A program made the translations under genes and the position numbers. DNA of 50,520 nt from Mycobacterium gordonae. Its GTDB lineage: Bacteria > Actinomycetota > Actinomycetes > Mycobacteriales > Mycobacteriaceae. The notes beneath the pieces are model-generated. The model had not been told where the DNA came from and ran no database searches. It saw only the letters and a list, made by a program, of their open reading frames with translations. The first letter of the stretch is position 1. Every line of letters begins with the position of its first letter. This document shows positions 26,855-35,304 of the stretch, piece after piece. The stretch covers positions 1 through 50,520 of the forward strand of contig NZ_LQOY01000052.1 of the NCBI RefSeq assembly GCF_002101675.1, written 5' to 3'.

Positions 26855-27640
26855 ATGAGCAATCCCCCGCAGCCACTCGTCGTCGCCACTGATGGGCCGA
26901 TCCGGACTTGGACCATCAACCTACCGGCCGTCGGAAACGCCATCACCGGGCGCGACGTCATCTCCGGGTTCGAGCGGGCGGTCGACGACGCCAACGCCGA
27001 CACCGAGGTTCGCGCCGTCATCCTCACCGGCGAGGGCAAGATCTTCTCCGCGGGCGGCAACGTCAAGGAGATGGCCGACCAGTCGGGCATGTTCGGCCTG
27101 AGCGCCCTTGACCAGCGGTACGCCTATATCGACGGTATCCAGCGGATCCCGCGGGCTCTGTCACGCCTGGAAGTCCCGTTGATCGCCGCCGTCAACGGCG
27201 CCGCGATCGGCGCCGGCTGTGACCTTGCCATGATGTGTGACATCCGAATCGCTTCTGAGCGTGCGTCTTTCGCTGAAAGCTTCGTGCAGCTGGGCCTGAT
27301 CCCCGGCGATGGGGGCACCTGGTTCCTGCAACGCATCGTCGGCTACGAGCGGGCCGCCGAGATGACCCTCACCGGCGACCGGGTCGACGCCGCGACAGCG
27401 CTGGAGTGGGGTTTGGTCAGCAAAGTGGTGCCGCACGACGAGCTGCTCACAGCGGCCCGGGAACTCGCCGAGCGCATCGCCAAGAATCCGTCGCACGCAC
27501 TGAGGATGGCCAAACGGCTGCTGCAGGAGTCGCGCACCGGTTCACTCGAGTCGACGCTGGGCATGGCCGCGGCCATGCAACCGCTGGCCCACCGCGACCC
27601 CGAGCACGAGCAGCGCATCGCCAAATGGCGGACAAGCTGA
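26855..27640 (+). CDS. Enoyl-CoA hydratase/isomerase (crotonase) family protein
   Basis: A 261-residue crotonase-fold protein. The oxyanion-hole segments are FSAGGNVKEM and NGAAIGAGCDLAMM. At the two classical hydratase glutamate positions I see Asp123 (GCDLAM) and Phe143 (FAESFVQLG), whereas IPGDGGTW provides an acidic residue nearby. This is closer to isomerase or ring-modifying crotonases such as the PaaG group than to canonical hydratases. It heads an operon with two acyl-CoA dehydrogenases (TGATG overlap), so it acts in beta-oxidation of a CoA thioester. Confidence 0.88.
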   Translation: MSNPPQPLVVATDGPIRTWTINLPAVGNAITGRDVISGFERAVDDANADTEVRAVILTGEGKIFSAGGNVKEMADQSGMFGLSALDQRYAYIDGIQRIPRALSRLEVPLIAAVNGAAIGAGCDLAMMCDIRIASERASFAESFVQLGLIPGDGGTWFLQRIVGYERAAEMTLTGDRVDAATALEWGLVSKVVPHDELLTAARELAERIAKNPSHALRMAKRLLQESRTGSLESTLGMAAAMQPLAHRDPEHEQRIAKWRTS

Positions 27641-28779
27641 TGGTTGCGCCCAGGCTGATGCCGCCCGCCGGCATCGAGGACGAAGCAACCCAGGCGCTGC
27701 GCTCCGAAGTGCGCATGTTCATTGCCGAGCAGCTGGGCGCGCGAAACTTCACCCCATCCGTCGACGCGTGGTTGTCGCGATGGGACGAGAAGTTCACCGC
27801 CGCGCTGGCGGCAAAAGGGTGGCTGGGCATGACGGTGCCGGTCGAGTACGGCGGGCACGGACGCACATTCCTGGAGCGCTTCGTCGTCACCGAGGAACTG
27901 TTGGCCGCCGGTGCGCCGGTCGCCGCGCACTGGATCGCCGACCGCCAGATTGTGCCGTCCTTGCTGAAGTACGGCACCGAAGCACAGAAACAGCAGTTCC
28001 TGCCGCGCATCGTGCGCGGAGAGTGCTTCTTCGCCATCGGCATGAGCGAGCCTGACTCCGGATCTGACCTGGCCAGCGTGCGCACCCGGGCCGAGCGCGT
28101 CGACGGCGGCTGGTCGCTGTCAGGCACCAAGGTCTGGACCTCCGGGGCGCACCTGGCGCATGCGTTCATCGCGCTGGCGCGCACGGCGCCGGTGGATCCA
28201 CAGCACCGGCACGCGGGTCTCAGCCAATTCCTCGTCGACCTGCGCGGACCGGGCATCGACATCCGGCCGATCATCTCGATGAACGGCGCGCACCACTTCA
28301 ACGAGGTCATCTTCGACGAGGCGTTCGTGCCCGACGACATGGTGTTCGGCGAGATCGGCAACGGCTGGCGTCAGGTGACATCGGAACTCGCCTTCGAACG
28401 CAGCGGTCCCGAACGTTTCCTGTCCACCTTCATGTTGCTGGCTGCCTGCGCCGACCGGATGGCGGCGAACGCCATCCCCCGCGACGCGGAGCTGGGCCGG
28501 CTGGTTGCCCGCGTGGCCGGCCTGCACCACATGTCCACCGCGGTGGCCGGCGCGCTGGAACGGCATGAACCAGCTGACGTCCCGGCAGCGGTGGTGAAAG
28601 TCCTCGGCACCACCACCGAGGGTGATATCGCCGAGTTCGCCGACCTGCAGGACTCCCCCGATCCGGTCTTCGCCGAATTGGTTCGGGCGGCCGTCGACCA
28701 GCGACCGGGGTTCACCCTGCGCGGCGGCACCAATGAAGTGCTGCGCGGGGTCATCGCACGTGGACTGGGCATGCGATGA
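27640..28779 (+). CDS. Acyl-CoA dehydrogenase, subunit 1
   Basis: A 379-residue FAD-dependent acyl-CoA dehydrogenase. Visible are the N-terminal helical domain, the flavin-binding segments FFAIGMSEPDSGSD and LSGTKVWTSGAH, and the C-terminal LRGGTNEVLRGVIARGLG motif. ATG 27640 overlaps the hydratase stop as TGATG; ATG 27625 would overlap by 16 bases. The partner gene follows with a four-base overlap. Steroid-degrading actinobacteria use alpha2beta2 dehydrogenases encoded by such adjacent pairs, acting on CoA-linked side chains or ring fragments. Heteromer formation here is inferred. Confidence 0.9.
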   Translation: MVAPRLMPPAGIEDEATQALRSEVRMFIAEQLGARNFTPSVDAWLSRWDEKFTAALAAKGWLGMTVPVEYGGHGRTFLERFVVTEELLAAGAPVAAHWIADRQIVPSLLKYGTEAQKQQFLPRIVRGECFFAIGMSEPDSGSDLASVRTRAERVDGGWSLSGTKVWTSGAHLAHAFIALARTAPVDPQHRHAGLSQFLVDLRGPGIDIRPIISMNGAHHFNEVIFDEAFVPDDMVFGEIGNGWRQVTSELAFERSGPERFLSTFMLLAACADRMAANAIPRDAELGRLVARVAGLHHMSTAVAGALERHEPADVPAAVVKVLGTTTEGDIAEFADLQDSPDPVFAELVRAAVDQRPGFTLRGGTNEVLRGVIARGLGMR

Positions 28780-29783
28780 GCGTCGACCCCGAACTCGTCG
28801 ACATGATGGACGGCGTCTTCGCGGATTACCGCGACAAACATCCGGTCGCTACGGGAGCCGACCGGAACCTCTGGCAGCGACTCGACGAACTCGGCTTGGT
28901 ACGGCTCACCGGGGCTGAGGAGAAGGGCGGCAGCGGGGCGGGGTGGTTCGAGGCCGCCGAACTGCTGTCTGCCGCAGTGCGTCACGGGGTCCGTATCCCG
29001 TTGGCGGAGCACGATTTATTGGCCGGTTGGTTGCTGGATGTCAGTGGGCTTCCGGCCGACAGCGAGTTACGCACGGTGTGCCTGCTCGACAAAAATGGAC
29101 ACGCAACCGACGTGCCCTGGGCTGCCACGGCCGACCGGGTGGCGCTGGTGTGGCGAGCGGATGGCCAATACCGTGTGGCCGATGTCGCGGCCGGACAGCT
29201 GGGAATCACGCCGGGCACCAACCTGATCGGTGAACCGCGGGACACGGTGACGGCCGACGTCACCGGTTTGGATGCGGCGCCCGCTGCGCTGGCGGTGGTC
29301 AACGAGTTGCGGCTGAAGTCCGGGCTGGTGCGCGCCATCCAGGTGTGTGCCGCACTGGACCGAATTCTGCAGCTGTGCATCGAGCACGTGTCCTCGCGCG
29401 TGCAGTTCGGCCGTCCTCTCTCGAAGTTCCAGGCCGTGCAGAACCTGGTTTCCGACATCGCGGCGGAAGCCGCACTCGCCCGGGCGGCAACGGAGGCCGC
29501 GCTCACCGCGGGGGTCGCCCATCAATGGTCCGCGGACAACTTGGCATTCCTTGTCGCCGTTGCCCGTTCCTGCGCAGGCCACGCCGCCTCGGTGGTGGTC
29601 CGAAACGCCCATCAGGTGCACGGAGCGATCGGTACCACCCGCGAGCACCGGTTGCACGAGTTCACCCGGGCCGCGCTGGCGTGGCGTTCGGAGTTCGGTT
29701 CCATGCGGTACTGGGACGACCAGGTCACCGATGCGGCGATGTACGCGAGCGCCGGCGGCCTGTGGGGTCTGATCGGCGGGTAG
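28776..29783 (+). CDS. Acyl-CoA dehydrogenase, subunit 2
   Basis: A 335-residue, shorter and more diverged member of the acyl-CoA dehydrogenase family. The C-terminal helical domain is well preserved (HVSSRVQFGRPLSKFQAVQNLVSDIA; HQVHGAIGTTREHRLHEF), while the middle beta domain is short. This asymmetry is typical of the second subunit in heterotetrameric steroid-type dehydrogenases. ATG 28776 overlaps the previous stop as ATGA. A 66-base gap with two small hairpins separates it from the next gene. Confidence 0.88.
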   Translation: MSVDPELVDMMDGVFADYRDKHPVATGADRNLWQRLDELGLVRLTGAEEKGGSGAGWFEAAELLSAAVRHGVRIPLAEHDLLAGWLLDVSGLPADSELRTVCLLDKNGHATDVPWAATADRVALVWRADGQYRVADVAAGQLGITPGTNLIGEPRDTVTADVTGLDAAPAALAVVNELRLKSGLVRAIQVCAALDRILQLCIEHVSSRVQFGRPLSKFQAVQNLVSDIAAEAALARAATEAALTAGVAHQWSADNLAFLVAVARSCAGHAASVVVRNAHQVHGAIGTTREHRLHEFTRAALAWRSEFGSMRYWDDQVTDAAMYASAGGLWGLIGG

Positions 29784-29803
29784 CGCGGGCGTTCCACTGA
29801 CCG

Positions 29804-29831
29804 GGCACCAGGGTGCCGTCACGAGCGTGAC
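29804..29831. other. Two adjacent perfect hairpins
   Basis: GGCACC-AG-GGTGCC (29804-29817) is followed at once by GTCACG-AG-CGTGAC (29818-29831). Both have six-base arms and a two-base AG loop. They lie between the acyl-CoA dehydrogenase and NTF2-like genes. They could be paired operator half-sites or a processing signal; no regulator is assigned. Confidence 0.5.
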
Positions 29832-29849
29832 CGCGGTTGACTCACTGCC

Positions 29850-30329
29850 ATGAGCAACGAGATCACGCTGCCGGAACTGCAGGAGTTCATCGCCGGCTTT
29901 TGGTACCACTACGACGAGGCGCACTACGACGAATTGGCGGCACGCTACGCCGAGGACGTCCGCTACGTCAGCCGAAGCGACGACGGCGCAAGCCCTTTCG
30001 AGGAACTCATGTCACCGAAAATGCACGGGCGGGATACGGTACTGCGATGGCTGACTGAGCACCGGGAACAGAGCCCCTACCCACTGCGTCACCATGCCAC
30101 CAACCTGCATCGAATCGGCGCATCCGGTGACGTCACCCGTGCGCGGTTCTACCTCTTGGTCAATCAGGTCGCCAACTTCGTGCCATTCGCGGTCTCCAGC
30201 GGCGTCGTCGAGGTGGGGGTGCGCCGGGGTCGGGAAGCGTTGGAGTTCACCGAGATGGACGTCGTTCTCGATACCACCAACTCGGTGTTGCTCTCCGAGC
30301 GGCACGCCGGCAGCACCGCGGGATCGTGA
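29850..30329 (+). CDS. SnoaL/NTF2-like protein
   Basis: A 159-residue NTF2-fold protein with FWYHYDEAHYDELAARYAEDVRYVSRSDDG at the front and LRHHATNLHRIGASGDVTRARFYLLVNQ in the sheet. It may act as a dehydratase, isomerase or small dioxygenase subunit; no catalytic residues can be assigned with confidence. Its stop overlaps the GTG of the next SDR gene by four bases. It is distinct in sequence from the NTF2-like protein at 15993-16457. Confidence 0.8.
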   Translation: MSNEITLPELQEFIAGFWYHYDEAHYDELAARYAEDVRYVSRSDDGASPFEELMSPKMHGRDTVLRWLTEHREQSPYPLRHHATNLHRIGASGDVTRARFYLLVNQVANFVPFAVSSGVVEVGVRRGREALEFTEMDVVLDTTNSVLLSERHAGSTAGS

Positions 30330-31147
30330 GCGCTCGCGACGTTTTCGGCGGAGGCGTCGCCGTCATCACCGGTGCGGGTGCCGGGATCGGCGCGGGGCTC
30401 GCACGTGTCGCAGACTGGCTCGGCATGACGGTGGTACTGGCGGACGTCGACGCCGAGGCTATCGCCGGGCTACGCGAAGAGCTCACCGCGGCAACGGATT
30501 TCGTCTGTGATGTGCGCGACGCCGAGGCTGTGCGGGAACTGGCAGACCGGACCTACCGGGATATCGGCCCCGTTCGGCTCCTGGTGAACAATGCGGGCGT
30601 CGAACAGTTCGGCTATCTGTGGGATACGCCGCTGGCCAACTGGCAGCGGGTCGTCGACGTCAACATCAGTGGTGTGTTTCACGGCATCAAGGCGTTCCTG
30701 CCGAAGATGATGGCCACCTCCCACGATGCCTGGGTGTGGAACCTGTCGTCGGTCGGCGGGGTGGCGGCGATGCCGCTGCAGACGCCCTACATCATGAGCA
30801 AGCACGCCGTGCTGGCGATGACCGAGTGTCTGCGCCTCGAGGTGGAAGCGGCCGGGCACGGCAACCACATCCATGTGCAGGCCGTGCTGCCCGGCGCGGT
30901 GGTCTCCAACATCTTCGAGTCAGCGGGCGGGGCCGAATCAGGCGGTGACACCGCAAGCGCGGAGGCGCAGCGGATCGCCATGCTCGATGTGAAAGCCAGG
31001 GCCATGGATCCGCTGGTGGCCGCCGAGACGCTGTTCGAGCAGTCCGCCGAAGGCCGGTTCTATCTGGTCACCCAATCGTCGGTCGTGTCGGCGATGAAGC
31101 GACGCGCCGATGTCCTTGCCGAGCAACGTCCCCCCGCACTGCGATGA
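30326..31147 (+). CDS. Short-chain dehydrogenase/reductase
   Basis: A 273-residue SDR starting at a GTG that overlaps the previous stop. It carries TGAGAGIG, NNAG, the serine strand VWNLSSVGG, and YIMSK with catalytic Tyr and Lys. Substrate unknown. It lies between an NTF2-like protein and an esterase with four-base overlaps on both sides, so the three enzymes are made together and probably act in sequence. Confidence 0.9.
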   Translation: MSARDVFGGGVAVITGAGAGIGAGLARVADWLGMTVVLADVDAEAIAGLREELTAATDFVCDVRDAEAVRELADRTYRDIGPVRLLVNNAGVEQFGYLWDTPLANWQRVVDVNISGVFHGIKAFLPKMMATSHDAWVWNLSSVGGVAAMPLQTPYIMSKHAVLAMTECLRLEVEAAGHGNHIHVQAVLPGAVVSNIFESAGGAESGGDTASAEAQRIAMLDVKARAMDPLVAAETLFEQSAEGRFYLVTQSSVVSAMKRRADVLAEQRPPALR

Positions 31148-32058
31148 CCCTGGATCCGGACGCCGCCGCGCGGGTCGCCTCGTTCGGTCCCGTCCCGCCG
31201 ATGCGGACACGCGGGCTGGCCGCGGTGCGTGCGGCTATCGAGGCGGCGCCGTTGCCCGACGACATGCCGGAGATGGCCGCCACCGAAGATGTGCTCATGC
31301 CGCGTGACATTCCGGCCCGAATCTACTACCCCACAACGGATTCCGGTCAACCCGTGCTGGTGTACCTTCACGGTGGCGGCCTGGTGATGGGCAGCAATCA
31401 CTCGTTCGAGCCCTTGGCGCGGGCGCTGGCATCAGCGTCCGGCGCGGCCGTCGTCGCCGTCGACTACCGGCTGGCACCCGAGCACCCGCCGCCGGCGCAG
31501 TTCGACGACGCCTACGCGGCCACCGACTGGGTCGCCCGCCATGCGGTCGAACTCGGGGTCGATGCCGACCGGCTCGCGGTGGTCGGCGACAGCGCCGGAG
31601 GGTCGCTGGCCGCCGGGGTCGCACTGGCCGCCCGCGATCGCAGAGGCCCTGCCATCTGTGCGCAGGTCCTGCTGTATCCCGGTTTGGACCGCGACATGAC
31701 CGCGCCCTCAATCACTTTGCTTGCCGACGCGCCGATGCTCAGCCGCGACGACATCGACTTCCTGCATGCGCTGGTTGAGCTCGGGAGCGAGCGCTACCTC
31801 GTTCCGGCGTCCGCCACCGACCTGGCGGCGCTGCCGCAAGCCCTTGTGGTGACGGCCGGCTGCGACCCGATTCGGGATTGGGGCGAACGGTACGCCGCGC
31901 GCCTGCGGGACGCCGGGGTGCAGACCACCCTGACCCGGTATCCGGGCATGTACCACGGATTCCTGATGCGATCCGAGGCAACCGCACGGGGCCGCTTGGC
32001 GATCGCCGAGATCGGCGGGTTGCTGCGCGCCAAGTTCACTCATCCCCTTGGCTTTTAG
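31144..32058 (+). CDS. Hormone-sensitive-lipase family esterase
   Basis: A 304-residue HSL-type alpha/beta hydrolase. It has YLHGGGLVMG (oxyanion hole), VDYRLAPEHPPPAQF, the nucleophile motif VGDSAGGS, the acid in AGCDPIRDWGE and the base in YHGFLM. It is only moderately similar to the esterase at 22036-22956, so the window carries two different family IV esterases, each near a Baeyer-Villiger gene. The start overlaps the SDR stop as ATGA. Confidence 0.9.
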   Translation: MTLDPDAAARVASFGPVPPMRTRGLAAVRAAIEAAPLPDDMPEMAATEDVLMPRDIPARIYYPTTDSGQPVLVYLHGGGLVMGSNHSFEPLARALASASGAAVVAVDYRLAPEHPPPAQFDDAYAATDWVARHAVELGVDADRLAVVGDSAGGSLAAGVALAARDRRGPAICAQVLLYPGLDRDMTAPSITLLADAPMLSRDDIDFLHALVELGSERYLVPASATDLAALPQALVVTAGCDPIRDWGERYAARLRDAGVQTTLTRYPGMYHGFLMRSEATARGRLAIAEIGGLLRAKFTHPLGF

Positions 32059-32143
32059 CGTCCCGGTCACCGGACATCCCGCATCCGCGCCGCGCCGGGA
32101 TTGCGCAGAATCTCATGGTCGGCACCTGCAGAAGGAGACAATG

Positions 32144-33217
32144 ATGCTTACCGACCAGCGGCGGATGGAGCTGTCGGATGTGTTGCGGCCGGCCGCACCA
32201 CCTCGCGAGGTCGACAACGTCTACACCGACGACCAACTTGAGCGGTTGCTCGATGTGGTCCGTACCGAAGGCCCCTGGCGGCTGATCATCGCCCAGCACT
32301 TCGCGTCGGCCGACGAATTGATCGCCACCATGAGCGGGCTATTCCCCGAAGGCTATACACCGTCACTGGACCTCTTTCTCACCCCGACCTTCCGCGGCTA
32401 CCTCGCCAACTACGGTGCGGTGCTTTACCCGCAACTGCACGACTGCTTCTACAACGAGCGCTTCCTGCAGATGGCGAAGAACTATTGGGCCGCCGACTAC
32501 GCCAAACCTGAACTGATGCTGTTCAACATCAACGGGCCCTGCGCCAACCGCGATCCGGGACACCTGGATTCACCCAGCTTCCGCGGGGTGCGGCACGAGA
32601 ACGCGCCGACCTGGTTGACCAGCGTCATGGGCAAGTCGGGCCTGTTTCGGGACTACTTGATCAAGATGGCACAGGTGATCACGTGGTTCTCGCTGGACGG
32701 TGGTAGCGGCTTCACCTACTGGCCCGAAGGGCCGCTCGGTGCGCCCAAGCGCGTCCTGCCTCCCATCTACAACCGCGGCGTGGTGGTGCAGAACGAGATG
32801 ATGGTGCACCGCGGGGAAGCCAACGGACCACTGGCGCAGCAGATTCCACCCGGCCTGACGTTCGACACCGTATTCACCGGTGACCGTCACGATCGTGACC
32901 TATGGCTGCTGAAGAACGTCGACGAGGTGATCGCCCGCCACCGCACCGACGAACTGCGTTTTCTGGTGCACTGGTCGGCTGATGTGTTCACCGATTACGA
33001 CGAACTGAAGAAGAACATGGAAGGCTCCGACGATCTGACCATCGAGAAGGCCATCGACATCATGGTCGACGACATCAACTCGCGGGGCAACAAGCTCGAC
33101 ATCCCCAGCGAGCCGTTGCACGATCCGGCCTTCATCGCGGCCCTCAATGGCGCCTACGACATCGGCGGACCTGCCGCCTATCCCGAAGAAGCGCCGATCA
33201 GCGCCTTTCAGCTGTGA
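32144..33217 (+). CDS. Putative Fe(II) oxygenase-like protein with HxD...H motif
   Basis: A 357-residue soluble protein that I do not recognise by name. It contains PGHLDSPSFRG with His140-x-Asp142, and EMMVHRGEANGP with His222 about 80 residues later. This arrangement resembles the HxD...H facial triad of Fe(II)/2-oxoglutarate oxygenases of the phytanoyl-CoA type, and the intervening FSLDGGSGFTYWPEG looks like beta-sandwich sequence. AAGGAG lies six bases before ATG 32144; ATG 32141 is an alternative. It sits alone, 85 bases after the esterase, in the catabolic operon direction. Oxygenase activity is an inference. Confidence 0.6.
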   Translation: MLTDQRRMELSDVLRPAAPPREVDNVYTDDQLERLLDVVRTEGPWRLIIAQHFASADELIATMSGLFPEGYTPSLDLFLTPTFRGYLANYGAVLYPQLHDCFYNERFLQMAKNYWAADYAKPELMLFNINGPCANRDPGHLDSPSFRGVRHENAPTWLTSVMGKSGLFRDYLIKMAQVITWFSLDGGSGFTYWPEGPLGAPKRVLPPIYNRGVVVQNEMMVHRGEANGPLAQQIPPGLTFDTVFTGDRHDRDLWLLKNVDEVIARHRTDELRFLVHWSADVFTDYDELKKNMEGSDDLTIEKAIDIMVDDINSRGNKLDIPSEPLHDPAFIAALNGAYDIGGPAAYPEEAPISAFQL

Positions 33218-33228
33218 CCAGCTCCCCG

Positions 33229-34026
33229 CTATCTGATGACGACGGTGCTGGGCTCGCGCGGCGCACCGAGATGCCGGTGTGACGGCGGCCGCCGGCCGCC
33301 CTCGTCGGTGATCCCGTAGCGCTCGGCCAGCTCGGCGCCGACGAACGTCCGTCCACTCAGGTCGGCCAGCTCTGGATCGTTGTACAGCGCATCGATCAAA
33401 TACCCGGTGAATTCCGGTGTTTCGGCATGCTCGGCGGTCTTGGCCAGCGCCTCCGGGTTTCCGGCGAACGCGCCACGCAGCCTCTCGGTGAGCAGAATGC
33501 CCATCCAGATCGATGCCGTCGCCACGCCGGTGCCGCGGAAGTCCACCGCCATGTCGGCCACCATCTTGTCGACTCCGGCCTTCTGCGCCCCGTAGGCCGG
33601 ACCGTGCATGTAGCACACCGAACCTGGGGAGGAGGTGAACGCGATCAAGCCTCGGCCGCGGCTGACGAGCAGTGGCGCGGCGTACCAGGACGCCACGTAA
33701 GAGGAACGCAGTCCGACGTCCAGTACATCCGACAGCGCAAGTGACTTCTCCCAGAACGGCTTTGGGCTGACCAGCTCGTCGGAGATGACGGCGGCGTTGT
33801 TGACCAGCAGATCCAGCCGGCCCTCCTCGGACCGGACCCGCTCGAAGAGTTCACCCACGGCGTCGTCGTCGGCGTGATCGACGCGGACCGCGACGCCGCC
33901 GGGTGGAGAATCGGTGATGGTGCGACCGGTCGCATAGACCCGCCAGCCCCGGTCAGCCAGCGCGGCGGCGATGCCCCGCCCGGCACCGCGGCTCGCCCCG
34001 GTCACGACTGCGACTCGACCGTCCAT
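33229..34026 (-). CDS. Short-chain dehydrogenase/reductase
   Basis: A 265-residue SDR with TGASRGAG, NNAAV in place of NNAG, and YGAQK with catalytic Tyr and Lys. The C-terminal part (LTERLRGAFAGNPEALAKTAEHAETPEFTG) resembles the DHRS1-like branch. It is the last gene of the kshA operon, four bases after the epimerase-like gene, and its stop lies 11 bases from the convergent HxD protein gene. Confidence 0.88.
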   Translation of the reverse strand: MDGRVAVVTGASRGAGRGIAAALADRGWRVYATGRTITDSPPGGVAVRVDHADDDAVGELFERVRSEEGRLDLLVNNAAVISDELVSPKPFWEKSLALSDVLDVGLRSSYVASWYAAPLLVSRGRGLIAFTSSPGSVCYMHGPAYGAQKAGVDKMVADMAVDFRGTGVATASIWMGILLTERLRGAFAGNPEALAKTAEHAETPEFTGYLIDALYNDPELADLSGRTFVGAELAERYGITDEGGRRPPSHRHLGAPREPSTVVIR

Positions 34027-34030
34027 GCGG

Positions 34031-35014
34031 TCAGATTAGTGGTTGCGCGAACGTCGCCACGATCGCCTCGCTCGCCGACCGCCAGTTCAGCCCCAGATCG
34101 CGCAGCGTCTCGGAGTCGTCCGTCGGTATCGCGGCGGTAATCAATTGCGCCGCTTCGTAACTGAACCCGCTACCCAACGGCAGTACAGACGCGGCGAGAT
34201 CGGAAACCCGTCCCATCAGACGAAATGCGCCGGGGCTGAGCGGGATGCGTCGGACCCGCTGTCCGCTACCGCGCTCGATCGCCGCGATCATGTCGTCGAA
34301 CGTCAGCAACTGCCCGCCACACAGATAGCGCTTCGGACCGCGCCCGGGCCGCATCAACCGCTCGTGCACGTCGGCGACGTCGCGGACGTCGATCATCATC
34401 ATCCCCGCATGCGCAACCTTCGGAGCCACCCCGAACCGGACGATGGTCGCCCAGCCCTGCTCGGTGATGCCCGGCGCGGTGTACATGGCCGGCCCGACAA
34501 CACTGGACGGGTAGGTGACCACCACCGGGGCACCGTGACACTGCAGCCGGCGCGCCACCCGGTCGGCGTAGGACTTGGTCCGCGCATAGGCCGATTTGCC
34601 CTGCGCGGTCGGCGAATCCGGGCCGATCACCGCTCCCGGCGGTGGAAACAATGCGCTGTAACTCGAGAGCAGCACCACCGGGTCCAGTCCGAGCGCGACG
34701 CCGCGCAGCATGATCCGTTCGCTGGCATAGGCGTTGATGTCCCACATCAGCTTCTCGTGGCTATCGTCGGTGCCCACCACCCCGGCGCCGTGGATGACCG
34801 CGTCGCACCCGTCCAGCAGGCCCTCGGGAATGTCCGGCGAACGCAGATCCCCGTGCACCACCGACACCTCACCCACCGACTGCAACCGCCGCAACAGCAG
34901 GTCGTTGGACCAGCCCGGCTCAGCCAGCAGGCGCACGCCGTGGCCGGCGCCCAGCAACGCATTGACGATATGGGCGCCGACATAGCCGGTGCCGCCTGTG
35001 ACCGCGATTCGCAT
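34031..35014 (-). CDS. NAD-dependent epimerase/dehydratase-type (extended SDR) protein
   Basis: A 327-residue extended SDR. It has the N-terminal GGTGYVG loop, HGAGVV, the LLSSYSALF serine strand, and YARTK with catalytic Tyr and Lys. Many actinobacterial relatives are 3-beta-hydroxysteroid dehydrogenase/isomerase-like, and the position next to kshA makes a steroid substrate reasonable. ATG 35014 is preferred over TTG 35023. Eleven bases separate it from the small cysteine-containing gene upstream. Confidence 0.85.
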   Translation of the reverse strand: MRIAVTGGTGYVGAHIVNALLGAGHGVRLLAEPGWSNDLLLRRLQSVGEVSVVHGDLRSPDIPEGLLDGCDAVIHGAGVVGTDDSHEKLMWDINAYASERIMLRGVALGLDPVVLLSSYSALFPPPGAVIGPDSPTAQGKSAYARTKSYADRVARRLQCHGAPVVVTYPSSVVGPAMYTAPGITEQGWATIVRFGVAPKVAHAGMMMIDVRDVADVHERLMRPGRGPKRYLCGGQLLTFDDMIAAIERGSGQRVRRIPLSPGAFRLMGRVSDLAASVLPLGSGFSYEAAQLITAAIPTDDSETLRDLGLNWRSASEAIVATFAQPLI

Positions 35015-35025
35015 CGCCAGCAACC

Positions 35026-35304
35026 CTAACCGGTGTCGACGACGGCCAGGTCTCCGGCCGCGACGGCGGCCTCGATGGAATCACGCAACGCCGAACAGGC
35101 CAGGAACAATCCCGGCTGACCGCCGGCCGGCGGCACGGCGTTGCGCCGCTCGAAGCACAACGCGGAGGCCTCGGCGTCCCACTGCACGCTGGTCTGGTTC
35201 CAGCTGCTCTTGCGAACCAGAACATTCGCCCCGCAACGAAGGCAGGCGACCGGCATCATCGGCATGTCGTCGAGACGGTTGTCCGTCCGTGGCGACCGGC
35301 TCAT
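35026..35304 (-). CDS. Small cysteine-containing protein coupled to kshA
   Basis: A 92-residue soluble protein. The cysteine pair CLRCGANVLVRKSSWNQTS looks like half of a zinc ribbon or rubredoxin-like knuckle. Single cysteines follow at SALCFERR and FLACSALRD. Its ATG overlaps the KshA stop as ATGA, so equal expression is likely. Small proteins like this are often found beside Rieske oxygenases and are sometimes labelled ferredoxins, but the spacing here is not that of a classical 2Fe-2S or 4Fe-4S ferredoxin. A metal-binding or electron-transfer accessory role is a guess. Confidence 0.65.
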   Translation of the reverse strand: MSRSPRTDNRLDDMPMMPVACLRCGANVLVRKSSWNQTSVQWDAEASALCFERRNAVPPAGGQPGLFLACSALRDSIEAAVAAGDLAVVDTG

